DNA of 64,000 bases, taken from Sequoia sempervirens. Taxonomy: Eukaryota > Streptophyta > Pinopsida > Cupressales > Cupressaceae. Below, piece by piece: positions 48,201 to 58,486 of the stretch. The stretch's first letter is position 1. Every line of letters begins with the position of its first letter. The position numbers were made by a program, and so were the translations under genes. Where the stretch lies: contig VDFB02358134.1 in NCBI GenBank assembly GCA_007258455.2, forward strand, positions 208,676,407 to 208,740,406, written 5' to 3'. Below the pieces are notes generated by a model, which was not told the origin of the DNA, made no database searches, and was given only the letters and a program-made list of their open reading frames with translations.

Positions 48201-48824
48201 ATTATGCCTAGGCTTGAAGGGTGTAAATCTTAAAAATAAAAAATGATAAAAATGATAAAAATCCAAAAAACTAGAAAAAATGATTGAAAATAGTAAAGAA
48301 AATATATCATCCTCTAGTGAAAACCACTTCGCTGGTGCTTTGGGAAAGTACCTTGGTGAAAACCTGGAAAACAAGTACCTTCCATAAATAAGCACCTCCA
48401 TCTATCTTTGGCTCTTTTTCTTATCATGCTTCATATTGCATTCATCCATTACATCACTCATCCTATTTATTCCATCGCCCATCTACGTCTATATCATAGC
48501 TTGATATTGTAAAGTATTGTACTCCCCTTTAGTATTACCTAGCACATTCCTAAGGTTAGTTTGTCCTACCTATATTGAGGTAGTCTATCACATCACACTG
48601 GGGGAAAATCATTATGCATTAGATTGGGTTTTTATATATCTTAAGGTTATTGGAAATCTTATTAAAAATCCCAAAAACAATCATAAAACCTCATCAAAAT
48701 CCTGCATAGTGAAAATCCAAAAATATTCTAAAAGTTGTAGAGTCAAAATCCAAAACATCTAAAACACATCAAAATCCCTGAACATCTCAAAACAACAAAA
48801 AATCCAAAAATAGTACCTTGTAAA
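48201..48824. other. Spacer between E integrase and tandem repeats
   Basis: A/T-rich, no gene recognised. 48650-48800 has many CAAAATCC/CAAAA words. Confidence 0.4.
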
Positions 48825-49300
48825 ACTACGAGTCTTTGAGCTTCAATGTAGGTAATGCCATTATTGATGTGCCCCTGAGACACCCTAGGTTAGACCTTTA
48901 GGAGTCTTTCATAATAAACTAGCCATCCATCAAGTGTTCATATCTCATCAAATAAATTTGTTAGTATTAGTCAAACTACGAGTCTTTGAGCTTGAACATA
49001 AGCAAGGCCACCACCGATATGCCCTCAAGACATCCTAGTTTAGTCCTTTAGGAGTACATCAGAATAAATTGGCCATCCATCAAGTGTTCATTCTCATCAA
49101 ATAAACTAGTTGGCCTTAGTATAACTATGAGTCTTTGAGCTTGAATGTAGGCAAGGCCATCACTAATGTTCCCCCAAGACATCCTAGGTCAATCCTTTAG
49201 GAGTCTATCATAATAAATTGGCCATCCATCAAGTGTTCATATCTCATCAAATAAACTGGTCAACATAAGTTGAACTATGTGGTCTTTGCATGCATAACAT
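48825..49300 (+). repeat. ~150 bp tandem repeat, three copies plus a partial fourth
   Basis: Units begin at about 48825, 48975, 49124 and 49273 with ACTA-Y-GAGTCTTTGAGC, and contain AGGCAAGGCCA, CATCCTAG, CCTTTAGGAGT, GGCCATCCATCAAGTGTTCA and TCATCAAATAAA. Copies differ from one another by substitutions and small indels. A related pair lies in B at 21885-22125. Confidence 0.85.
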
Positions 49301-51172
49301 AGGAAAGGCTCATATTTGATAAGCCCCCAAGGCCCCTAGGATAGTCATTTAGGTTATATGCTTGGTCAAAACTCGAAAAACTCCAAAACATTTGAAAAAA
49401 TTAGAAAAACTTAGAAAAACACAAAATATTTAAAAAATGGAAACCCAAAACATTGGAAAACCCTAAACAGCCTCAAATAATCAAAAACCAAAACATTCAC
49501 ATAAAAATTCCAAAAGACCAAAAATAGCCTCAAAGTATTTCAAAAGTACCAAAAACATTGAAATGTTCTAGAAAATCCAAAACCATCCATCCCATTTTGC
49601 TTTTCACCTGAAACAAACCTTCATCCATAATAAATTAGTCATCATCTTCAAAATTTGGTAAAACAAGTAGAAAACAAGTGTAGATCATCGATAAATGAGA
49701 CACTAGCATTTGTATCAACAGCCTATCAAACACTTAGTCTTAGTCAAAACATCTGATAAACATGTCCTAGGATGCATCCTTTCTACAATGGTTATCAACA
49801 TCATAAATCACCTCAGCTATGTTACTTTGGCAAGAGATATAGATAACATTGACTATTTTTTTTTTATCTTTTCTTATGATTTATATTTTTGACCCATTTC
49901 AAGGAGCTCTCAATGATTTCTCAATGATTTAAAGAGAAAATAATGGGGCATTGATCATTATCTTTCATTTTTTGCAATTGTGGGGTATTCTTGTAAAATA
50001 ATCTTCTTGCATACATTCTTAGTTGTGTGTAGGGAGGTCGTTTAGAGTAAATTGTTGACTATTGTGTATGCTTTGGTCCAAGATATTTTAAACTTGTAAA
50101 CTACATTCCAATGAGGTTTTTGTATGTCAAGGTGTGAAAAATAACTATCCTATCTATTTCAAAATTAAAAGTCCATTGCACTAGATACAATGCCATCCTT
50201 GTTTTCCATACCATGATGCATCGTGTCTATGTGTTATATCAAACATAAGGAATGGTGGAAAATACTAATTCCAAATATGACAAAAATCATCCATCTCATC
50301 ACTATAATCTAATAAAGTCTTGAAAACTAATGTACTTGTTGGAATTATGAATTAATCTCAACATAAATGGTCAATCCATTCATCTTATTCTTCTATCTTC
50401 TTTTCCATGCTAACTTGGTATCATGATAGTCAACAAAAAATCATAATGCATCCATTTTTCATCCACAAACCATTAGCATACATACATCCCACAAAAGCAT
50501 ATCATATCATCTACATATCATAAAGAATGACATCATTATATGGGAAACATGAAACAAAAAGAATATCCATCTCATAGCATGTCATAGAAAGATACTAAAA
50601 AGGAGAAGAAAACATTCATTGCATTGCATCCATATCATACATAAGATCACATATCATGAAAAGAACATCATAGATCATCTCATATCACATGGAATAAGTA
50701 AAGGATTGCAGCCATCACCTAAAAATTTACATCCATTGCATCCATACATCATCATAAACACATGAAATAAATACAAGATTGCATCACATAGCATAAATGT
50801 ATCACATCATAATCAAAACAGGCCATCTCTTATATATCTAAAAAATGAAAGTCATGATACAAATATCAAAATCAAAGTGTAACTATCATCAAAAGTACAT
50901 ATACAAGAGGCTATAAAAAATGAGTCAATGAATGCATATTCATATAGAAATCAAGCTATACATTAAAAAATATATCTACAAAATGAGCATGGCCTATCCT
51001 TTATTGCCTCGATCCCCATGATGGGACTAGGCTTGCTTGTGGCTCAGCTCTCATGGATGTTTAATGGATGGAGGAGCATATGAATCTCTTAGGATAGTCC
51101 CACACCTCTGCGAGTAATCTGGTTGTCGAATCTCTTAAGGAACATCCTGGTGATATAAGGTCTTGTAATATA
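49301..51172. other. A/T-rich spacer with CATC-rich simple sequence
   Basis: 49370-49600 is rich in CCAAAA/GAAAA words; 50450-50830 is rich in CATATCATC/CATCC words, on the opposite strand matching the ATGGATG-rich stretch of B near 20480-20900 in kind and position. No gene recognised. Confidence 0.4.
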
Positions 51173-51312
51173 CTCCCTCTGAAACAACATCCCTATACAT
51201 CAAAGAATCCACCACTTATCCCTGTGTTTCTATAGTCACAACCTCCCTCTGAAACAACATCCCTATACACCAGAGAATCCACCACTTATCCATGTGTTTC
51301 TATAGTCACAAC
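51173..51312. repeat. 70 bp direct duplication
   Basis: Two tandem copies of a 70-base unit beginning CTCCCTCTGAAACAACATCC (51173 and 51243), differing at about four positions. Confidence 0.85.
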
Positions 51313-51329
51313 CTCTAACTGCTATCATG

Positions 51330-52800
51330 TCCTAATCTCTTGGGTTAGTTGTACGTCTTGTTGTTTTCGCAATTAAACCTCTTGATCCCTCTCTATTGTC
51401 ATGGCTTTCATTTTTTGTCATAGGTGGTCCCTCTCTATGGTAAGAGCCAAAATTTTCCCATCCCTTTGATCTAGGTCCAATGGCTACTATGGTTGATCTA
51501 GCTACTAGTGGGCCTAGTGCCCTTGGTCCTAATGACCTTGATCCTGCCACACGTACTCACCCTACCCCCATCTAAGGGGATGGTCCTACTAACTCTGACC
51601 TGGCTATTGTGCTCCTCTACCTGCACCTCTTCCCTGACCCTTGCCTCTACCATGGGTGTATCTCCATCCTGGGTATTTCAATCATGTAGGGGTGTCCACC
51701 ATGCATCATACATTGGGGTGGTCCCCACAGCCAATGGCCATTGATCATATGCGCATGGGTGGGCAACTAGCTATCTTAAATCATCTACCACCACCTGCAT
51801 TGGAATCTAAGGCCCCCATTCTACCTCTCTCTATGAACGTGCAAACATTGTTGTGTTATCATCAATTGGTGCATCTTGAATCTCACCAAAATATCGATCC
51901 ACATGGTCTGGAAGGTACCACTCAATCATAGTGTGCTCCCGACCCTATACACATTAGGTCTACCTGGCAAAGAATATTTTTTGTTGATCATTGCACTATG
52001 TTGGAACATATAGCCATGGTTGCCATCTAAACAGTCATATGATCTATCACCCTCCTCCGGTAAGGGATCCTTGTGGGTACAATGTGTTGTAATGTCATCG
52101 CCACTCAATACTGGAAAAAAATGGGCTTATCCTTATCTATTTCTACTAAAACCATAATGGGTCTGAACATTGCAATATGCTCATAGGCCCAAATTTTCAA
52201 AAGTGTGATACTAGCTTTGATACCTCTACCCTAGCAGTAGACTGCCTAATGCATATAATGGTACATCGAGGCTAACATAACTAGACCCCACACATAAAAA
52301 AAAATTGTGAATCATTCCATGCCATACCAATCCCCAATTGAGACTGAAGCCTCTACCTCATCAGTCTAGGGTAATCACGCTAGAAATCAGAGTATCCATG
52401 ACCATTCTGAAGATCAAAACCTATATGTGGTACAAATCCAAGTCAATATGCGATCTCACTAGAATGATCTTGTCTGAATGCAAAAGATCACAAGATACAT
52501 CCTTCCCAACAGTTGTTTCATAAATAACATGCTCTCCATGAATGGGAAGCCGAAGGATCCACCACATGTCCTCAAGTGTAACCGTGACCTCGTCAATGGG
52601 AAGATGGAATGATGATGTCTCATTGTGCCACCGCTCAATCAATGTTGTCATGATCTCTAAATGGGTGCAGATCTTAGGCATGTAGGCAATAAATCCTAAT
52701 CCAAGAGCTCCTAGGTGCTCCTACTACACCACATCGAAGTCACATATCACTGACAGAAGGCCTAATCAATGCTCTTGAGACATGAGGGGCTAAATATCCT
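51330..52800 (-). pseudogene. PMD protein remnant, antisense ORF of E
   Basis: Minus strand from about 52790. The clearest part, 52710-52421, has L-G-A-L-G-L-G, then M-T-T-L-I-E-R-W, S-S-F-H-L-P-I-D-E-V-T-V-T-L-E-D-M-W and I-L-R-L-P-I-H-G-E, the same PMD motifs as B at 17469-17580. The rest toward 51330 is broken by stops and frameshifts, with scattered Asp/Glu-rich pieces, and is included by analogy with the longer gene of B. As in B it faces pol and starts about 1 kb from the polypurine tract. Confidence 0.65.
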
Positions 52801-53821
52801 CCTGCACACATCACACACACAGTGTCAATTTTCTTGAAATCTAGAAACTAGTTAAAATCTAAGTGTTTGAATCTTGGAACATCAATAGCATTGCTATTTT
52901 ATAGGGTGCATCATTGTATTCTTTTATGGGTACATCACTATTTAGCAATGTGCATTTCCATACTAAATTGCATGTTAGTATTTTGATGCATCGCTATACC
53001 AAAATTGGCAAGGGCATCCCTATTTAGTAAGTGTGTCACCATTTCTCACTAGTATTGCTAAATCAAAAAACCCCTACATTTTACTATTTACAAAGTGTGT
53101 TGCCCTAGATAAAGTGCATCACTAAACATAAATTTCTAGATGTGTCACTAAACTCAAAGTGTTTCACTATGCTAATCAATAGCAATGCTAACTATTCAAA
53201 ATGTGTTGCAATACAATGATTCCCTAAATGACCTAATTTCAAACCCTAATAAATGCACCAAATGCATAAATCAAATTGTTTTTTGAGTCACATACCTAGG
53301 GTCCTATGTTTGCTTGATGTTGGAACTCCTGAACTTGGTCAGAAAGGTGGGTAGTAAGCACACATTGTGCCATCTCGCAAAGGTGTTAGAACTCAGGAGC
53401 AACAATTCACTAGAATTCAAGAGTGCAAATGAATTGAAAATGATGCTTTAGCACATCTTTATGCCTAAAAATTAGGGTTTCTTTCCCTAATTTGAGAGGA
53501 AGCTAGGGTTTTGAGACTTTTTATCCAATTTCCTGAGCGATGAAGCCTATGTTAAGCATTTTTTTCTTTTCTAAGCTTATTTTCACATCCCGAAGCATGT
53601 TTTTCTTGCACCGGAATCAATGTTAAAGCTATGTCGAGAGATCAAACCAAATTTCAAAATTTTCACCTAATCTCTAGAGGGGGTAGGGAACCAACTTATT
53701 TCCTTCCATTGGTGTAATATTGGGGCATCCAAAAATTAGGAATTTTTAAACTTTTAAGCTGAGCAATAGCATTGATATTGAAAAGTGTCAATCTTTGAAC
53801 CTATGTAACAAGTAACTTGCT
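52801..53821. other. Region between E PMD and polypurine tract
   Basis: No gene. 52880-53220 repeats short variants of GTGCATCACTA/GTGTGTCACTA about ten times at irregular spacing. It corresponds by position to the spacer and GC-rich island of B, but it is AT-rich. Confidence 0.4.
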
Positions 53822-53837
53822 TCAAAGAGGGGGAAAA
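53822..53837 (+). other. Polypurine tract of element E
   Basis: TCAAAGAGGGGGAAAA directly before the LTR start TGTCCTG; same form as the tract of B. Confidence 0.8.
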
Positions 53838-53917
53838 TGTCCTGAATGATGCTTTACACTTGAATCTAATACATTAACATCATTACATCCTGAAATCCAT
53901 CTTGTTTTTGCTTGTTT

Positions 53918-54148
53918 GATTAAATAAGTCTAGTTATTTAATTAAATGCCTCATTTTCATCTATTGATCTAATTAATCTAATTAGGTTAATTCATATTCT
54001 CTCACACTAACATTCCACCTTGTTTAATTGAATAAATCAAATTATTTAATTTAAACCCCAAGTCCTCTCATTTAGTTAAATAATCCTAAATTATTTAATT
54101 AAATGTCATTTGCACTCCTTATTCATTAAATAAGTTAATTATTTAATG
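53918..54148. repeat. Hairpin series in the E LTR
   Basis: Inverted arms ATTAAATAA/TTATTTAAT at 53919-53942, GTTTAATTGAATAA with its near-complement at 54022-54056, ATTTAGTTAAATAAT/ATTATTTAATTAAAT at 54070-54104 and CATTAAATAA/TTATTTAATG at 54124-54148. This is the same TTATTTAATT theme and LTR position as in B. Confidence 0.65.
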
Positions 54149-54286
54149 GATATCATATTATTCCTCATCTTGCACATTCAAATTTAGTTTTAATTACTAA
54201 ATTACTAATTTCCCCTCCCATGCCCTTGCATAGGGAATATTTCAAAGGAATATTCTCCTATTTGGCTCCAAAAAGGGAATTATTTC

Positions 54287-54343
54287 TTTCAAACAAACTT
54301 TGTAACAAAATTTCAAAATTGTTACAAAGTGTGTTTGTTTGAA
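54287..54343. repeat. Long hairpin in the E LTR
   Basis: Arms TTCAAACAAACTTTGTAACA(A) at 54287-54308 and the complementary run at 54319-54343, with a three-base bulge and a ten-base loop, about 200 bases upstream of the TATA box. Confidence 0.7.
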
Positions 54344-54493
54344 TCATTCTTATCCCTTGATCTTTCCTTAATCCATGTTATATTTTATTCTCATCCATTG
54401 ATGAGAATCCTTAATCTATGTTTTTCCCTTCATTCAATATTGACCATTGATAGATAAAATCAATCTAAGCCCTTGATTCTTCATTTTCTCTCC

Positions 54494-54501
54494 TATAAAT
54501 A
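54494..54501 (+). promoter_or_regulatory. TATA box of the E LTR
   Basis: TATAAATA in the context CTCCTATAAATAC, shared with the B LTR (minus strand at 15108-15115). Confidence 0.6.
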
Positions 54502-55240
54502 CTTCACTATTTGGAGAGAAATGGATCCATCTTTTGATAACAAAGTCATCTTGTTGAAATTCATACTCACTTGCATCCATATTTAGCACTTATTAGCATT
54601 TTAGATTAATCTTCATCCATATTAGCATAAGCATCCATTAATGGCTTCCATTTTAGTTTAGCTTGCATCTATGGCTTGCATCTTTGAACTTTGTTTACAT
54701 TTAGCATAGTTTACATCCACTTTATCAAGCATTTTAGCATTCAGAACTCATATTCATCATGTTAAACTAGTTTTATACCATGTTTTGTTCATATCTCATT
54801 GGTTTCATCAGTTTTATTCAATAAAATTGATTGAAATAAGCTCATATAATCTAAGGGATTGGGAAAAGGTCGCCATTCCACATCAATTTGACACCACTCC
54901 CCAATGGGATAAGATTCGAGGTCTTAAAATATGTTTCCATCATGCTTTCATTTTTTTCATGATTAGTTTAATGGGTTCTTAGTATTTTCAATTTTGAATA
55001 TTTCATTGGGATCATTGCTTAGGGGATTAAATATAGTTTAAATTCATTAAGATCTAACATATTTAGTTCACACTATGACTTTGGTCACACTTATGTAAGA
55101 AATTTATCAACATAATATCTTCTGTTATGACATTCAAATGTCATGTAGGATCAATGAGAACAACAATCATGATGTTCTCATTGATATGAGTGAGAATGTA
55201 CAAAGGATAAGGTTCTATATTTGCTTTCATATGTAGGTCT

Positions 55241-56843
55241 TGATCCAGGTGGATACCTTTTTTCAAAATTTGAAGTGTTCCATATGCTTCATAAATCATC
55301 TTATGTCAATGTACTCCAAAAACTTAACCAACTGCAACTTGAATGGAGTCAAAAGGAGCTCATACGCTCAAGTTATGCTCAATCAAAGTTGGGTCAACAT
55401 GTACCAGAGGCTAATCAAAAAGGGAAAAAATATTGATCGTTCCAGAATTGGACGAAATCGGCATCAAAACAAAGAGCTCAATGAGATGATGCCAATTCTT
55501 CTCATTCCCCCAAAATCAAATCCCATACATCAAAGATATTACTTGTCAAAATTTAGGGTTGACTTTTTGATTGAACCGTAAAGATTTTGATGTCATCCTA
55601 ACATCAGTATGCTCACATAGTAGGTCATACCATACAGATGATGATGTGGACCAATTCGGGCTTGATACATGGTAATCTATACATGCTTGCATGGATGTTG
55701 ATGAGGCAGTTGGTAGGTACAGGTGGCAGTTGTTGTATCTGGTCTGGGAATCATCAGGTTCCACATGGCCCAATCACAGGGTGCCACATGGCACCCCTCT
55801 CTCTCTCTCTCTTGTAGGTCTTTGAATCACAGTTGAAATAGTTTTTTTTTCTAAAGAAAAGGGTGTATGGGATAAGATCCCATGACCACCCAATTAACAC
55901 ATTCTCTAACTACCAACATTCCACATTTCGTAGTTTAACATATATACTCCATCAGTAGGTTTTGACAATTAACAGTTTGAAATTTCCTTTTAAAAATAGA
56001 AGGGAGTGAGGGTCGATCCACCGACCTCCCCTCCCCCAAAATCTTGCACAACCACCATGCCATGTGTAGTGTTGAGTTATTATTGGGCTCAATTTCTTTA
56101 AAACAATAGCTAAAAACCAAAATCTTCTAAAAGCTAACAAATTAACCCCTATAATTAAAAAAACAATCTCCTAAATTTAAATAAGATTAAAAGCCAATCT
56201 TGTAAAGCCAAAAATTATGAAATTTAAATGGGACTAAATATATTTAAAAGAATATCTAAGGATATAATTAGGGGTTTTGAAGATTATTAACGGATATTAG
56301 TGATTCATCTATGTAAATAGGGAGAATTATGAAAGATTTTTACTTGTAAAAGGGAGATAGGGTTGATTTTTTAAATCATATGGTTATTAACCATATTGGG
56401 AAAATTTTATGTATAGAAAGGGGGGAATAGACTTGTGGGAGGTAGGTGGTGACTTATGAGAGAATTTTTATGGAGATTATGAGTGTTTGAATCTTTACAT
56501 CGAAGGAGTGTCACTCTACTACACTTAAAGCAGGAAGAATTTGAAGCTCATAAAGACTTGACATTGTGTTTTGTTGAAGCCTTGTAACTAGTTTTGGAGC
56601 ATAATCAAGGATCATTCACTCTATTGGAGAGGAACCTAGAGATGTAGCCATATTGGTGAACTCCATTATCATCTTGTGTTTTTTCTTCTCTCTTCCACCT
56701 CTCTTTTATTATGTTCATCACTTTATTATTTCTATGCTCATTTAAGCATTTCAATTACATTATTACATTTTAAGAATTTCAAATTAAGCATTGTAAATTT
56801 TAAGCAAACACATGAAATTGTCATAGATCCTGATTAAAGATCA
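55241..56843 (+). repeat. 5' LTR of element F (1603 bp)
   Basis: TGATCCAGG...AAAGATCA, with the terminal inverted repeat TGATC/GATCA. The first ~620 bases match 61569-62191. It contains a (CT)n run near 55796-55812 and two tRNA-like segments on the minus strand (55868-55916 and 56008-56066). Confidence 0.85.
55868..56066 (-). repeat. Two tRNA-like (A-box/B-box) segments in the F LTR
   Basis: On the minus strand, 56066-56008 reads TGGCATGGTGGTTG then, about 35 bases on, GGTGGATCGACCC, resembling pol III A and B boxes. 55916-55868 reads TTGGTAGTTAGAG then GGTCATGGGATC. Neither folds into an evident complete tRNA, so these are tRNA- or SINE-head-like remnants. Confidence 0.35.
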
Positions 56844-56846
56844 AGT

Positions 56847-56858
56847 TGGTATCAGAGC
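56847..56858 (+). other. Primer-binding site of F (initiator Met type)
   Basis: TGGTATCAGAGC three bases after the LTR end, the usual site complementary to the 3' end of plant initiator Met tRNA. Confidence 0.9.
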
Positions 56859-56978
56859 TTTTTTTGAGTAGTATTGCAAAAGTGGATACTAACATGATCC
56901 AGGAGCCAATGAGGTGAAGGCACACTTGCAAACTTCAATCCTGAGATCGGTAAAGAAAGAATTTTTCCATCATCAAAT

Positions 56979-57945
56979 ATGGAAGAAACAAAAGATGGAA
57001 AACGTACTAAGCTTGATGAGAAGATTTTTCAACAATCCTTTCTTGACATGAAGGCTATGGTGGAAGAACTCTATCAAGAAAGGAAAGAACAGAAGAATTG
57101 TGAAAAGGGAGGAATGCCAAAGAGAGAAAAGCATGAGGTGATGAAGAGCCTCCAAAAATGCCTCCAAATTAATCTTCTCCATGTTCTCCTTCTTCTTCTA
57201 CAAGTTCTATTTCTTATGTTAATCCTTTCAAGGATGCACATAAGCGTAAAAATAAATTGGATGTAAAATTTGATCTACCTAAGTAGTATTATGGGGAATT
57301 AAATGCTGAGAAATTAGATGATTGGGTTCAACAAGTAGAAGTGTACTATATAGTTCAAGTTCTCTTAGATGATGATTCTAGGATCTAGTTAACTACTCTT
57401 CAGTTGGGAGGAACAAATCTCACCTGGTGGGAGAGTAGAACTTGGGAAAAAATTTCACAACATGGTAGAGTCAATTTAACTTGGGAAGAATTTATTAATA
57501 GTCTTAAGAAGCAATGTTATCCCTTAGGCCATATACAATAGTTAATGATGAACTAGAAAAATTTTAGGCAAGGGAAAGGACAAACTATCCAAGACTACAC
57601 CTATGAATTCAGGGAAAGGGCTATTGCATTGATTGTCCCATTGTACACCTAGGAAACACTACTTAAGTACATAGGTGGTCTTCACTCTTATCTAAGACAT
57701 TCCATTTTGGTTTTCAATCCTAGTAATCTGGATGAAGTATGTGTACAAGCCACACACCTAGAGTCAAGAGGTAAGAGTACTTTCATTGATAAGTTCGACA
57801 AAAATCCATCTAAGCCTAAAGATAAATCCAAAGGAAAGGGAAAGGGGAAAAAGAAAGCTACATTTAAGAATGAGGCTGATAAGCCCACATGCTCCCATTG
57901 CAAGAAAGAGGGGCATGATGATTCAAAGTGCTAGAAACTTCATTT
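56979..57945 (+). pseudogene. gag of element F
   Basis: ATG at 56979. N-terminal Lys/Glu-rich helix, frame change near 57200, capsid region with L-D-D-W-V-Q-Q-V-E-V-Y-Y (57310-57345), L-T-W-W-E (57419-57433) and D-Y-T-Y-E-F-R-E-R. A basic Lys-rich stretch follows, and the zinc knuckle C-S-H-C-K-K-E-G-H-D-D-S-K-C (57891-57932, C-x2-C-x4-H-x4-C intact). Stops are almost all TAG (for example 57284, 57387, 57539, 57554). Confidence 0.8.
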
Positions 57946-58486
57946 GGAACTAATGTCAAAGAAATACAAAGGTAACAAAGGAAAACATAAAACTACTACT
58001 GTAGTGCAATGGGATCTTGGATCTGACTTCCAAGATGAGACAATGATTGTTGCTACCGAGATCCAAGGTAAAAGAAAATTTATATCTCTTTCTTCTGATA
58101 TAATTTTTTTAAATGTAAGTGCAAGTGCAAGTAAAGAATCTTCTCCACCTAAGGTTGATAAGCAAAGAAATGAATTATTTCACATTTGGGTTGTAACAAA
58201 GCATACTAAGGTTGATACTTTATTTGATATGGGATCTCAAGTAAATCTAATATCTGAAGAAGTTCTTAAAAAGCTTAACTTGACTACAACACTACATCTG
58301 AAACCATACCCGCTTGGATTGGTTTGCAATGATGTGTAGTTATAGGTAACAAAGTAATGTAAGTTGACATTTGCTATCACTACAAAATTTATAGATGAGG
58401 TAGAAGTTGATGTAGTCCCTTTAGATATTTGTGGTATTTTACTAGGGAGTCCCTATATGTATGACTGAAAAGAAATCTTTCATAGG
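57946..58486 (+). pseudogene. Protease region of element F
   Basis: D-T-L-F-D-M-G-S-Q-V-N-L-I at about 58210-58250 is the aspartic protease active site, with D-M-G in place of D-S/T-G. D-I-C-G-I-L-L-G-S-P-Y-M-Y follows at 58420-58462, the C-terminal protease motif. TAG stops lie at 58337 and 58343. Confidence 0.7.

Larger units (their letters stand above)
45873..55240 (+). mobile_element. Element E: Tat-like retrotransposon with antisense PMD gene, 5' part outside the window
   Basis: Starts mid-RT at the D boundary, runs through RNase H, second RNase H, integrase, ~150 bp tandem repeats, simple sequence, a minus-strand PMD remnant, polypurine tract and 3' LTR (53838 onward). Its protein motifs and layout match element B (for example A-I-K-G-Q-V-I-x-D-Q in both), so the two are copies of one lineage. 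The LTR end was not located before element F begins at 55241. Confidence 0.75.
53838..55240 (+). repeat. 3' LTR of element E (end not defined)
   Basis: Starts TGTCCTGAATG after the polypurine tract. It has a hairpin series (53918-54148) and a TATA box TATAAATA at 54494-54501 preceded by CTCC as in B. By comparison with B the LTR should end somewhere between 54870 and 55240; no partner LTR is in the window to fix it. 55128-55185 has two short inverted repeats. Confidence 0.6.

Noticed and set aside
48825..49300. CRISPR-like array
   Set aside because: The repeats are contiguous ~150 base units without short repeats and unique spacers, in plant DNA; it is an ordinary tandem repeat.
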